From Latrodectus hesperus (lineage: Eukaryota; Arthropoda; Arachnida; Araneae; Theridiidae), in contig CM075862.1 in NCBI GenBank assembly GCA_037975125.1, positions 10,271,944-10,335,943 of the forward strand: DNA of 64,000 nucleotides, written 5' to 3'. Below, one piece after another: positions 30,212 through 42,340 of this stretch. Numbering within the stretch: the first letter of the stretch is position 1; the number at the start of each line of letters is the position of its first letter. A model generated the notes under the pieces. That model saw only the letters and a list, made by a program, of their open reading frames with translations, was not told the DNA's origin and searched no databases. The position numbers were made by a program, and so were the translations under genes.

Positions 30212-30519
30212 TTGTTCTTGTTTACTAATGACACTTGGACAAGCCAAGCTTGCTATGCTATGCGAATTAAGTCGATTGGGAGCATCTTTCGTTTTAAGAA
30301 GAGCACCATGAAGGTGAAAGTACGACTTTGCTCTTCACACATGCCATAGGGACCCGTTTATAGGGTAGGCAACCATTCACACCTCATTCATACAAGGAAA
30401 GGATAAAGACAGGATGGATAGATAGAGAGAGAAAGTACATCCATGCCTGAACCAGGATTCGAACCCAGGATTTCCTTATCCGTAATCAAGCACGCTGACC
30501 ACTAGACAAGTTGGTTGGC
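30212..30519 (-). mobile_element. SINE-A copy 4, tail type 2
   Basis: On the minus strand: head near 30519-30450 with B-box GGGTTCGAATCCTGG, body with ACCCTATAAACGGGTC, then tail type 2 to CTTGGCTTGTCCAAGTGTCA. The likely target duplication is AGAAAACACGG (30201-30211) against AGAAAACATGG (30520-30530), one mismatch. Confidence 0.9.
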
Positions 30520-30704
30520 AGAAAACATGGAATCTTTCTAAACACCTACTACAATAATCTTCCATGCAAAATGCTATAACAGTGTAATTAATCATTGTTG
30601 GAAAAACAGAGGTTTTCCACAACAATGACTAGTTACACCGTATGACTGTAACTAAATGGTATTTCGAAGTCTTTTAATCCAAAGAATGCACTTTTATCAT
30701 TAAG

Positions 30705-31085
30705 CGAACCCTGGTGGCCTGGTTGATTAAGAAGTGGCTCTCGTTGTCGGAAAATAGTGAGTTTAAATCTCGGTGTCACTGAAAATCCACCATTTTTACA
30801 GCACAGGTGCCGTATAATCCATGCGCCAAATTCTGAGATTGGCGACTTTTTGGCGGATTTTCTTATGTATCTGGCTACCTTGTTTTTGGTACATCATACA
30901 TATGGATCCTATAAGAATTATGCGGAAAATTCTATTTTGATAACCCTAGTATTTACGTCATCGCGCACGTCACGATACGTCATCTTGGCAACATTTCTTC
31001 CTCGCCAAAAAAATTCAAAATTTGGAATCATGGATTATACGGCACCTGTGCCACTTTCACTAAAGAATGCATGTGCGTCACCGAA
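30705..31085 (+). mobile_element. tRNA-headed SINE-like unit (SINE-G) interrupted by a MITE
   Basis: CCCTGGTGGCCTGGTTGATT resembles an A-box region, and GAGTTTAAATCTCGG, about 50 bp on, resembles a weak B-box. After the body begins (30770-30800) a palindromic MITE intervenes. Possible remaining body lies at 31052-31085. Only one copy is seen in the window, so the boundaries are unsure. Confidence 0.45.
30801..31051. mobile_element. MITE, about 251 bp, long terminal inverted repeats
   Basis: GCACAGGTGCCGTATAATCC at 30801 is matched, inverted, from 31051 (GCACAGGTGCCGTATAATCC on the other strand). The similarity continues inward for about 55-60 bp with indels (CCAAATTCTGAGATTGGCGA against CCAAATTTTGAATTTTTTTG). 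The very end contains the palindrome GGCACAGGTGCC or close to it. There is no coding capacity of its own; an open frame crossing it is incidental. The superfamily and target duplication are not clear. Confidence 0.8.
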
Positions 31086-31375
31086 CCCAGAAAAGTAAAA
31101 GTTCATAAGAAATTACTAGACAATATACACAGACCATATGATATATTTGGGACTACATTAGTTACGTTCAAACAAGACAACGCCAGCTTTCATATGGTAC
31201 ATATTGTCATAAAACAGATTAAATAAATACCGATCCATTAGATCAGACACACCTAGAATATCACTTAGGAAACAAAAACACATCCATGGCCGATTAACTT
31301 CTGAAAGTATTTTTCGCTGATGGGAATCTGTATTTTCAGGCCTCACAAATCGAAATGTAAGAAACTTCCACCTCA

Positions 31376-31500
31376 GCGGTCATGCATGCAGACACCAGAA
31401 GTGCAGCCCTCCCTTTGTTCATGATTTGCCGGGATCGAACCATAGACCCTTCACTCCGAAAAGCCAGGTCTCAAATTCATTGACCCACAGCCTTGATTGA
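31376..31500 (-). mobile_element. tRNA-like SINE head (SINE-F), single copy
   Basis: Minus strand: GGCTGTGGGTCAATGAATTT with B-box GGTTCGATCCCGGCAAATC about 45 bp further. The spacing fits a tRNA-derived pol III promoter. A body continues to at least 31376. No second copy in this window. Confidence 0.5.
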
Positions 31501-32159
31501 CTGATAAAAATCCCTTCTAATTGAATTTTGCATCTGAAATTATACACTGAAAGCGGTGCATTCTATAACGTCCATATACATACACATACACACATGTACA
31601 TCACATAAACATTTTTATAATACATACACATACTAGCAGGACTCTTGCACAACAAATGTAATTTTTTATGTTGCATTGTGTAATAAATAATTTTCTATTA
31701 AATATTGTTTAATTAATAAAATTCCCCACCCTATCAGAATGGTTTCCTATGTTCCCGACTTGTTGAATCTATGCACTCATAAAATTAGTATTTCCCTAGA
31801 AACCCCAGTCAAATGCTTCCGTTACAGAAAATGATTATTGATACACCTTATTACACTTGATAATAATATTCCACTCCTTTCCGACATAAGGGGACGTCGA
31901 AGGGATCGACTACAAATAAAAATTTGCAGTTGCAATCATTTTCTTTACGCGCTCATAGCCCCGATTAACATAAACATTTTATAAAATAGTGCATGCCATT
32001 TTCTTCAAAATAAATGCATGGATGTAGAACATTGATAGTCTTTTAGACTCACAAAAATGAATATATTTATCAGCGCTTGTTAAACCTCTTTTCGATTAGG
32101 CTTTTCAATTTCAGAATATTCCCCGAAGACGATTCCTCTCGTTCAAAAACACTTCGGCA
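31501..32159. other. No recognised feature
   Basis: AT-rich DNA with a short CATACACATA-type run near 31575-31640. Confidence 0.4.
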
Positions 32160-32640
32160 CATAAAATCGCTCCCATCCCACCCTAAACCCCCTCTTTTTC
32201 CATCATTCGCTTGAACTCGACCATTGCCAAGAGCAACAACCAATAGCAGGCGTCGCCTGGGCGTGCCTCGGGCTCATTGGATGATTTACCCTCCCCTCCG
32301 CCACATTACGTTTATATTTCTCTTTTCTCTTCTCTTCCTCCCTGTTTCCTTTCCTCCAATTCCCCCGTCCCCCTCCATCTCTCTGGAGCGAAGCGCTTGT
32401 CTTAATAATTCTCGAAAACCATATTTGGCAACTTATTCCCCTTTTGAAGTATGACAACTTGGCGACAGCTCGCGGAGAACGTTTAAGGAGGCATTTAAGA
32501 GGGGCTCTGCTTCCGCAACGGATTTGCGGTCAATAGGGGTGGTGGAGGGGTTGATGGCCTCGAGGTTGAAGATCATGCTAGAATAAGAGTAGTTTAAGCA
32601 GAGTACTTGTCCTCTTCTTCCCAAACCTTTGTTTAGTGCT
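32160..32640. promoter_or_regulatory. GC-richer island with paired CCAAT boxes (candidate promoter or enhancer)
   Basis: A marked compositional change against the AT-rich surroundings. CCAAT (32240-32244) and ATTGG (32276-32280) point toward each other. Between them lie CAGGCGTCGCCTG, a perfect inverted repeat (32247-32259), and GGGCGTG (32259-32265), a KLF/Sp-type site. A long pyrimidine-rich run follows (32310-32380). NF-Y plus Sp/KLF modules are typical of promoters. No adjoining gene was identified, so the role is inferred. Confidence 0.35.
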
Positions 32641-32738
32641 TTTAGTATTCAATAAAAATTTCAAATGATTTTCAACTAAACGATATGAAGCTATTAAGAA
32701 TAAATGATTTTCTCCAATATTTGTCTCTAATCTCTAAT

Positions 32739-34859
<2,121 letters not shown>

Positions 34860-35050
34860 ACAGATCTTAAATACGTAATCGAAAGCAAACTCGTATCGGG
34901 AAAACTATGGGTCATCAATTCTTGTTGACGGACTTTCTGGCAAAGACACTTGAAATGCAGGGAAAACCTTTTTACAGCTTCCTTTTGGTCGCCACTCTCA
35001 GAGGCAATGGGATCCTTTCCAAGGAAATAGGTATTTCAGGATAAATATTT
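34860..35050. other. Compositional island in AT-rich DNA
   Basis: About 190 bp of mixed composition (from AATCGAAAGCAAACTCG to CCAAGGAAATAGGTATTTC) with sharp AT-rich edges. It has stops in all frames and no SINE head. It may be a conserved non-coding element or an old repeat. Confidence 0.3.
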
Positions 35051-36599
35051 TTTGCGACGGATCTGAGTAAAATATTGAATTTACATTTAATTGAGTCCTT
35101 CTTTTCAATTTAAAAATAAATTCCATATGCAAATTTTATCCAAAAACTTAATTTCATTTTTGAGAATTTATTGCATTTTGTTTATTATTAAATTTATTTC
35201 AAATGAAAATTTTGATTTATTTAATTAATTTTATTATAAAACTAAGTTAATTTTTCTTTTTATTTTTGTTACTTTGGAACTTGTATTTCATAACACTTTT
35301 ACGGCCCAATTAAATGCTAATTAAATCAAATTTGCTTAGAATTTTTAATTTTTACCAAATAATAGTAAATGAAAAATGACCATCAAGTGAAAGTATTTGA
35401 AAATTATCCTATATCTATTGTTTAATAAAAATCAAAGGATGCCATTTATACAGAACAGTAGTCCTTATATTTCCTTTGATTATCAAAATTATACTTTAAA
35501 AAGTTAAATTTGATTAATACGATATTTTTCACAATTACCTGTACTTTAATCTGACATGAAACACAATAACTAAGATTGCAAGAATAAAACTATTCTTTGA
35601 AACTTAATTATATATTATTTCAACATAAAATTGAATATTATCTTTTTAATAGTTATAAAAACAATACATATTAATCAATACAATTAAATTTGTTCAAATT
35701 ATAATATTTAAGTCCCTGCAACTTAATTTGGTAAAAATATATATCCTATTAGCGATAATTTTTAATATTATTTTAAGTGCAGTATTGGAATTAAAAACAA
35801 AATTTATTTTATGAGGCTTTAATAATATTTACAGTTGATGGCTGAATCAATGCAATAATAGAAATTTATATCTTTATTTCCCAGTAAAATTCAAAAATAT
35901 GCCTTTAATTAATTAAAAATAGTATTTTAATAACAAGAGAAAGATAAGTGAGGGCATATTCAGTATCCATTATAAAAAATTGATTCATATGTTCTGCACA
36001 GGGTGTGAATTTTGGCTTACTAGATGGGAAAAGAAACGCAAAATATACACTATATGTTTGTGTGGCATCGACCCTTCATCTTTAATTTGAATTTATAACT
36101 TAAATTTAAACTCTTTAAAAATTATATCACTCTGTATTTAAATTTAGCTGTTAGAATTTGAAGTTTATAAAAACATTTCCACTGGTAAATTTACAAATAA
36201 TATTCACTGCATCTAATAACAGAAAGTATAAAAAAATATTATAGCAAATAAATTGATATTTTACCATTAAAGTTTTAGGTACTTAGTGTTAGGAATTAAT
36301 AAAAGGTTTTAATTATTAATTTTCAAAATATTTACTAAGTTATCTTTCCTTTTAAGATATTTAAAAATATACAAAAAATTTTATTTTTAGTATTTATAAA
36401 TTTGCACTTCACAAGTAGTTAATATTAACCTCAATTTAATTTATAAATAAGTTTTATAAATTTGTAATTAGCTAGTTTCCTAAATTAATAACTACCTAAT
36501 TTTTTAACTTTTATTTTAAAATTAGCTTTATTACAAATATACAATGAGTTGCAATATAAAAATACGCTCAAAAAATATTTGCCTACAAAATAAAAAATA
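35051..36599. other. AT-rich DNA, nothing recognised
   Basis: No coding frame or recognised repeat. Confidence 0.5.
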
Positions 36600-36611
36600 T
36601 ATAATTAAAAG

Positions 36612-36880
36612 TTTTTTTTTCCAACGGTGGACACTTGGGTGACGAACCCTATGCCACAAGGCCGGAGAATGCTACTCATTTGTCGATACCCAGCGGGCAC
36701 CTGTGAACCAAGTCAAAGGGGCGAATAGCGTTGCTCGCGCCATACCACCACAAACCCGTTTATAGGGTGGGCCACATTCGTATAACATCACAGAAGGAAG
36801 GACAGAGGAACGCAGAAAGAAATTAACATCCATGCCCGAACCGTGATTCGAACCCAGGGCCACAGATCAGGAGTCAGGAG
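36612..36880 (-). mobile_element. SINE-C copy 1, 5'-truncated, perfect 12-bp target duplication
   Basis: Minus strand: starts within the head (CTCCTGACTCCTGATCTGTG; B-box GGGTTCGAATCACGG). The body has CACCCTATAAACGGGTTTG and GGTTCACAGGTGCCCGCTGG, ending in a poly-A-like tail (the T run at 36612-36620 on +). TATAATTAAAAG flanks it at 36600-36611 and 36881-36892. The missing A-box side fits incomplete reverse transcription. The full copy is at 52673. Confidence 0.93.
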
Positions 36881-36892
36881 TATAATTAAAAG

Positions 36893-37359
36893 AAATATTT
36901 ACGCAATTTTATGAGTAACAAGTTTGAATTCAAACCAATTAAATTTATGAAACTCCTCCAAGCAGAATAAAAAGACACATGCCTTAAAATTAAAGAAAAA
37001 ATAATTATCGAAGCTATCTCTAGTTTTATTTTACTGAAACTCATCCCTATTAAAAATGATTTATTTTAATAATTGATTTAAATGAAAGTAAAATAAAACA
37101 ATGTAGCATAAGCAAAGCAATAAAAATTATGTAAATATTAAATTGCAGTCTAATTAGAATCTGAAATGTATCGTAAAATAATTACAAGTGCGATTTCACG
37201 AATATTTTTGTAGTTCAATTTACTTATATTAAAAATATTTTATTTGTTTCTTTTAATAATTGATTTTTTAAGAATGATAATAAAATAAAATGACATAATA
37301 AATAGAGACAACAATAATGACTGTGTACATAATAAATCGCATTTTAATCGCAATCCGAA
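36893..37359. other. AT-rich DNA, nothing recognised
   Basis: No feature seen. Confidence 0.5.
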
Positions 37360-38100
37360 GTAAACTGTCTGTTGGACAGGTGACGAAGCGTTAACCCAGA
37401 GGTCAAGCTGCCCGAAAGACCCCCTCTCACCCTCTGAGCGACGGAGCAGCGTCAGGCGCGAGACGGAGTCCCGAGATCCATCAAACGGTTGGCGATCGCT
37501 TTGGCTCATTTCTCCCCATCCCCGAATAAAAGCACAATGGCAACCCTGCCCTTTTCGTTTTCCCCTTCCCCCTCGGATCGACAATCCCTGCTCGCCGGAA
37601 AACAATCCCCCATTCAGTGGAAAGCCAAGCAAACCGATCATTAGCGATCTGTCACGCGCCCTAAACCGTGATTAGCGCCTTGTCGCGTTTTGCGCTTAAT
37701 TCGCCCTACCTGCTGTGACGCGTTCCAAACAGACAACGTCACGTGGAAAAGGCCGATTTTTTTCCGGCTCTCTTCTCCCGCTTACGATGCCCTTTGTTTC
37801 TTTTTCAGCGCTGTGAGGCTATTTACTACGACTTCCACTACTACGAGAGGAGTTGAGTATTACCGGCGGGAATAGTGTTTCAACCTGTTGGCTGCTGCTG
37901 CGTTCTTTGTTGTTTGTTCCGGCCGCCGGCAGACGATAGTTTTTTTAGTGAGCAGACGATACTAGAAAAAGAAGGAAGAATCGTTTGGAGATCGGAGTTT
38001 TCTCCTTACAGAAATTTTTTTTATTTCGGATGTCGGTCAATTTTTTTCTTTTTTCCGTTTATGGTTGGATGTCCGTTATTCCGATTCGCGTGACGTATTT
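37360..38100 (+). promoter_or_regulatory. CpG-containing island: candidate promoter and 5' exon
   Basis: The most GC- and CpG-rich stretch of the window, with many CG dinucleotides (GACGGAGCAGCGTCAGGCGC; GATCTGTCACGCGCCC; AACGTCACGTGG). It contains CACGTG-like and TGACG-type motifs. A possible splice acceptor, TTTCTTTTTCAG, is at about 37798-37809, and T-rich DNA follows. No protein-coding similarity. In AT-rich arthropod genomes such islands are often promoters, 5' UTRs or developmental enhancers. The + orientation is suggested only by exon-like signals downstream (38738, 40623). Confidence 0.4.
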
Positions 38101-38484
38101 TATTTTTAACGCTGGATTCTCATAGTTTCCTTTTTTTACATACATAGATTCCGGCAGTGGAACGGGGGCTGCTCGAAATGCTTTTTAGTAAAAATATTTC
38201 CATGTCTCGGTGTCCTTTAGGGAATACCTCGAAAAATATTTGTTTTATTTTATTGCAGCAAAATATGAATCAATTTCTGAAGAACAATATAATACAAACT
38301 TAAAACTTAAAAGCGATTTCAATTAAATACCGGATTGAAATTCAACTAATTTATTTTATAGATAAATATTAAGTTGATTTCAATACAGATTTCAGTTAAA
38401 ATTATCTGAAAAAGCATAAAACAAAATATTTATGAAACACTTCAAACAAATATTACTATAATATCTATCTAATGAATATTTTAA

Positions 38485-38676
38485 AAGTGCATACATTTTA
38501 AGATATTTAACAAAAGATATGAAGAACATTTTGTAGCAGCTCATTACAGAATAGGACTGAAAGACAAGAGAACTCTCTGGATCTATGAACTTTATAGATT
38601 GATTAAAAGAGCTGAGAAAAATTATAGCAACAAAGAAACATTTAAAAAACTTATCGAATCTATTTCTTCACTTTAA
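38485..38676 (+). pseudogene. Coding-like fragment, 63 codons, no start codon
   Basis: Between stops this frame reads as a charged, balanced, probably helical stretch, including RIGLKDKRTLWIYELYRLIK and RAEKNYSNKETFKKLIESI, and ends at TAA 38674-38676. It lacks an in-frame ATG. It looks more protein-like than the surrounding random frames. I recognise no family. It may be a relic of a mobile-element protein or an exon end. Confidence 0.3.
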
Positions 38677-38737
38677 CCGGAAATTACTTTGTCTGAAGAC
38701 TGTATTGGGCAAACAAGGACTGAATAAAGTGCCCGAA

Positions 38738-38771
38738 AATGGCGCAAATGTACGAGTCTTACATGTATAAG
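38738..38771 (+). CDS. Candidate first coding exon (11 codons) ending at a consensus donor
   Basis: ATG with a favourable context (A at -3, G at +4) starts the peptide MAQMYESYMYK. It ends exactly at AAG followed by GTAAGT, a consensus 5' splice site, in phase 0. An in-frame TGA lies 18 nt upstream, so this ATG would be the first. It sits about 0.7 kb downstream of the CpG island. Without transcript data this is a pattern only. Confidence 0.2.
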
Positions 38772-38960
38772 GTAAGTTCATTTTATATTTGTCATCCTCA
38801 ATTTTTAAAAGAAAGACCAAATGCACATGAGGAGAATACAACAGACAAAACCCCCCAATTATTGGACTATTAACATTTCTTAATATCTTATACCATTAGT
38901 TTTTTATAGTGATTAAGCGATTTCAGTAATGCAACTAATGCGTTTATAAATACTATCTGT

Positions 38961-39001
38961 GTATGTGTGTATATGTATGTGTATGTGTGTATATATATAT
39001 A

Positions 39002-39082
<81 letters not shown>

Positions 39083-39148
39083 GTATGTATGCATGTATGT
39101 ATGTATGTATGTATGTATGTATGTATGTATGTAGGTATGTGTGTGTGT
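38961..39148. repeat. Compound TG/TA/TATG microsatellite
   Basis: Order: GTATGTGT mix (38961-38990), (TA)n (38991-39070), (TATG)n (39071-39143). The transitions suggest growth from an impure start. Confidence 0.96.
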
Positions 39149-40027
39149 AGGTGTACAAATATATTTAAGGTCTAAGATATTGGTTAAAAATTTTTCTTCT
39201 TTTATCCACTTATCCTTTTCATTTTTCTTGTTACTTCATACTTGTTATTACTTATGTTACTACTTATTTATTATTACTTTTTAAAATCTACTTGTTATAA
39301 CTTATTATTTTTCTTAAAACTACTGAGATCAGTAATTGAGAGATTCAAAACGTGAAATTAATTATTTATTTACGACAGAAATTTTTCAAAAAAAATGATT
39401 TAACTATCTGTATTCCATCTTATAAAAATTGAAGTACTCATGTTTATTTTTCTGATTGCGTTTGAAAAAAATTAAAAATTTAATAATCTCAAAATGCATT
39501 TAATTGTTTAATTTAAAGAAATGTATTTTCTTTGTTTGATAGTTATAAGTCTTAACTGTAATCTATGAAGTGTTTAACTTAAGAAACTATTAAATTTTTT
39601 TTCAAATATTGGAGCTTTATTGTTGTTATAATTTGGAAAAACTTTTTTTAACTAAGTTTTACAATAAAAATAATTAATAATTGCTAAAAAATGGCTTTGA
39701 GAATTAAACAAATTATTTGCATTTTTCCCCCTTCTTATTCAAATTTGTTTTTAAGTATCTCCTTTTTATTTACCGCATGAATCCTAATTATGAAAATGTT
39801 TATAGAGCTATTTTTGAGTTTTCTGATAAACACAAAATGCACATTATAAAAAAGGAAAAAAAGGAATAGCAAAAAAAAAAAGATATAATTTTTTTTCTAA
39901 GCATGATTAAAATTTAGATATTTTAAGAGAAAAACTTTTTTTTTAACTTAAACATCTTAATGTGTTTCCGCTTATAATTTTACTCACATAATAAGGAAAA
40001 CATAAAAATTGTGCATACCACCTTTTT

Positions 40028-40029
<2 letters not shown>
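39149..40029. other. AT-rich DNA, nothing recognised
   Basis: T-rich, dense stops, no feature seen. Confidence 0.5.
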
Positions 40030-40104
<75 letters not shown>

Positions 40105-40133
40105 TGTAGATGATGTATGTAGATGATGTAGAG

Positions 40134-40170
<37 letters not shown>
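40030..40170. repeat. (TA)n followed by GATGTA and (GATA)n repeats
   Basis: (TA)n at 40030-40098, GATGTAGATGATGTAT-type units at 40099-40133, and (GATA)n at 40134-40170. Confidence 0.96.
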
Positions 40171-40171
<1 letters not shown>

Positions 40172-40622
40172 CTTTTCTGGTACATATATGCGATCATCGG
40201 CGTGAAATTCTCAAAATCATAGAATTTTTAAGAAATTTCAATAACGTATTTATTTTGGAAAAGTTCTAACTAAGAAAATAAAATCATATTTTAAGAAAAC
40301 TTTTAACAAAGATTAGTTCATCTATTATTCTGATGAAATTATAAATGTTATATGTATTCTTTTTAAATGTGTTTCTAAGTTACGTGATGTTTCAAAGAAT
40401 TTTATGAAATGACTCTAAATAGATAAATACTCGCACGTTCTAGAATTTTCCTGACGAAATGTTTTGCATTTGATAATAATAACAATATTTTTGTAATCTC
40501 GATTTTCTAATGAGTCAGAGTTATGCATTTGCAGATCATGAATTTTTGAAATTAGAATATTTTTAACTAACTGATGTAAAAAATAATGATCAAACAATTG
40601 AATACTCATATTTTTTTACCAG

Positions 40623-40667
40623 ACAATTGATACAAAGCAATTCAACTGCTCATCTTTACTAATCCAG
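40623..40667 (+). CDS. Candidate 45-nt microexon
   Basis: Acceptor: a T run then TTACCAG (to 40622), with a branch-point-like CTAAC about 50 nt upstream. Donor: CCAG then GTAAGTAT at 40668. The 45 bases are open in phase 0 and encode TIDTKQFNCSSLLIQ. The exon begins and ends in phase 0, as would be required after the candidate exon at 38738-38771. Strong splice signals in AT-rich DNA can arise by chance. Confidence 0.25.
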
Positions 40668-42089
40668 GTAAGTATTCAATAATTTTACCTTTAATATTTT
40701 TTTCTATTCATGGCAGGGCTGATCATTTTCCATTTTAAAACGATACTTTGGCACTAGGCATAATAATACATAACAAAATTGCTTAAAATATGAAACAATC
40801 AATTGTGTTTTGTATTATTATCAAAAAATAAATAAATAAACGATTTAAAATCAATAAACAAACAAATTTTAGATTTCAGAATGTTTATTTTAACTATTTT
40901 GTTCTATTTATCACAACTTTGATTTAGTTCCTTTTTATATCGATATTTTGAAACTTAGTCCAATTATATATATGACAGCACCAAATTTCATTGCTTTATG
41001 GTGTAAAGATATGGCCTCTAAATTACGAAGCAACAACTAATTTAGTCTATTTTTCATAAACATTGGTTTTACCTATAGCCTGATTTCGGCGTTTAGTCTA
41101 GTTTGCATGAGTTTCCGCTATATTATGAGAATTTCAGATTAGGCACCAAATTACATGATTCTGTAATTCAAGAAAAATAATTAAAAAAGTGATTTTTGAT
41201 TAGTAAATCAAACACATACTTTTAAATACGGATAATTTTGTGATAAAGGATTAATTCTCCTTAACACTTTTTTAAAGACTCTTTCCCAAACTGGTGTTCG
41301 GTTATTTATTTTGACGATTGGCAAAGCACTTTGCATGGAAGCTGCAGTTTTCTGAAAATTCTAGAACATTCTTGCATTTAATTATGCATTTACAAAACAG
41401 TTATGTACACCAATAATTGAAGTGCAAATTCTTTATGGTTTTCAAAAATAATTAATTTTGTTTGACTTTATGATTTTATATTTTATATCACGTCGATTGT
41501 TTTAGTTTTGAACAAAATCAATTATAAGATTATTAATTTTATTCAAAATTACAATAGTTAATTTTATTTTATGCTACAAAATACTAATTATTAATCTCTC
41601 TTGTTAAATTTTTTTAAATCAATGCTCTGTTTCTGTAAATATTGATTAAATAATTCAATTAGGAAATTTTATGACCACTAAACTAATCATCAAGCATAAA
41701 TATTTTATTGCTATTATTTAATTATAGTAATCAATTGTTATTGTGTATTTTTTAGTTAGTAATAAAATTGCAAAGATTGCGTTTAGATTTGAACATGACA
41801 ACAATTTGAATTCTATCTATTTTCATAAAAAATTTAGAAATTAGCAACATAATTTAGAATCGTCTGTAATTAGGATTCACACCCACATTAGTTCATTGAC
41901 ATACTAAGAAAATAATAAAATTGGATGCAGCAGATAAGAAAATTTTAATCGTTACCGTGTGTTTTTAAAAGAGATACCTCTATTAAGATCTGCATTACTT
42001 AAAAGTATATGAATTTTAAGTATATATGTCTGCATTATTTAAAGTATATGAATTTTAAGCTTAGGAAGGAACATTTATATAAGAACAAG
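40668..42089. other. AT-rich DNA; one 40-bp duplication
   Basis: TGCATTACTTAAAAGTATAT is repeated with small changes 40 bp on (41991 and 42031). Nothing else recognised. Confidence 0.5.
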
Positions 42090-42340
42090 TCAAGTTTGTT
42101 AAATAATTTCTTTGGAAGTGAGAGTTTCATCTTGAATACAAGATAGCTACGATGAAGCTAAGACACAACGGTCACCAGGAGATTCGTTATGGATAGAACG
42201 AAAGATTCGAAATGGATGGTTGCATGAGAAAAAAGCATTCAACCAAGAATACTCACGTTAATGACGTCATCAGTAAGGAAATGTGACGAAACGACTTCGT
42301 CATCGTGTGAAATGTATTCTGTCAATGCAACATCGAAACT
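42090..42340. promoter_or_regulatory. Island with a CRE palindrome and a TGACGAA inverted repeat
   Basis: ATGACGTCAT (42261-42270) contains a perfect CRE, TGACGTCA. Fourteen bases later TGACGAA-ACGAC-TTCGTCA (42284-42302) forms a 7-bp perfect inverted repeat. Composition is more mixed than the flanks. bZIP proteins of the CREB/ATF group bind such sites. No gene is adjacent. Confidence 0.3.

Noticed and set aside
30757..31098. 113-codon frame as a gene
   Set aside because: It runs straight through both terminal inverted repeats of a MITE.
32203..32457. Overlapping 76- and 84-codon frames on opposite strands
   Set aside because: They are a by-product of the stop-poor pyrimidine tract in the GC-richer island. 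Low-complexity composition.
37240..37641. 133-codon minus-strand frame across the CpG island
   Set aside because: It ends in translated AT-rich DNA (IIIILKKSIIKRNK-like) and shows no family motif. Stop-poor GC-rich DNA explains its length.
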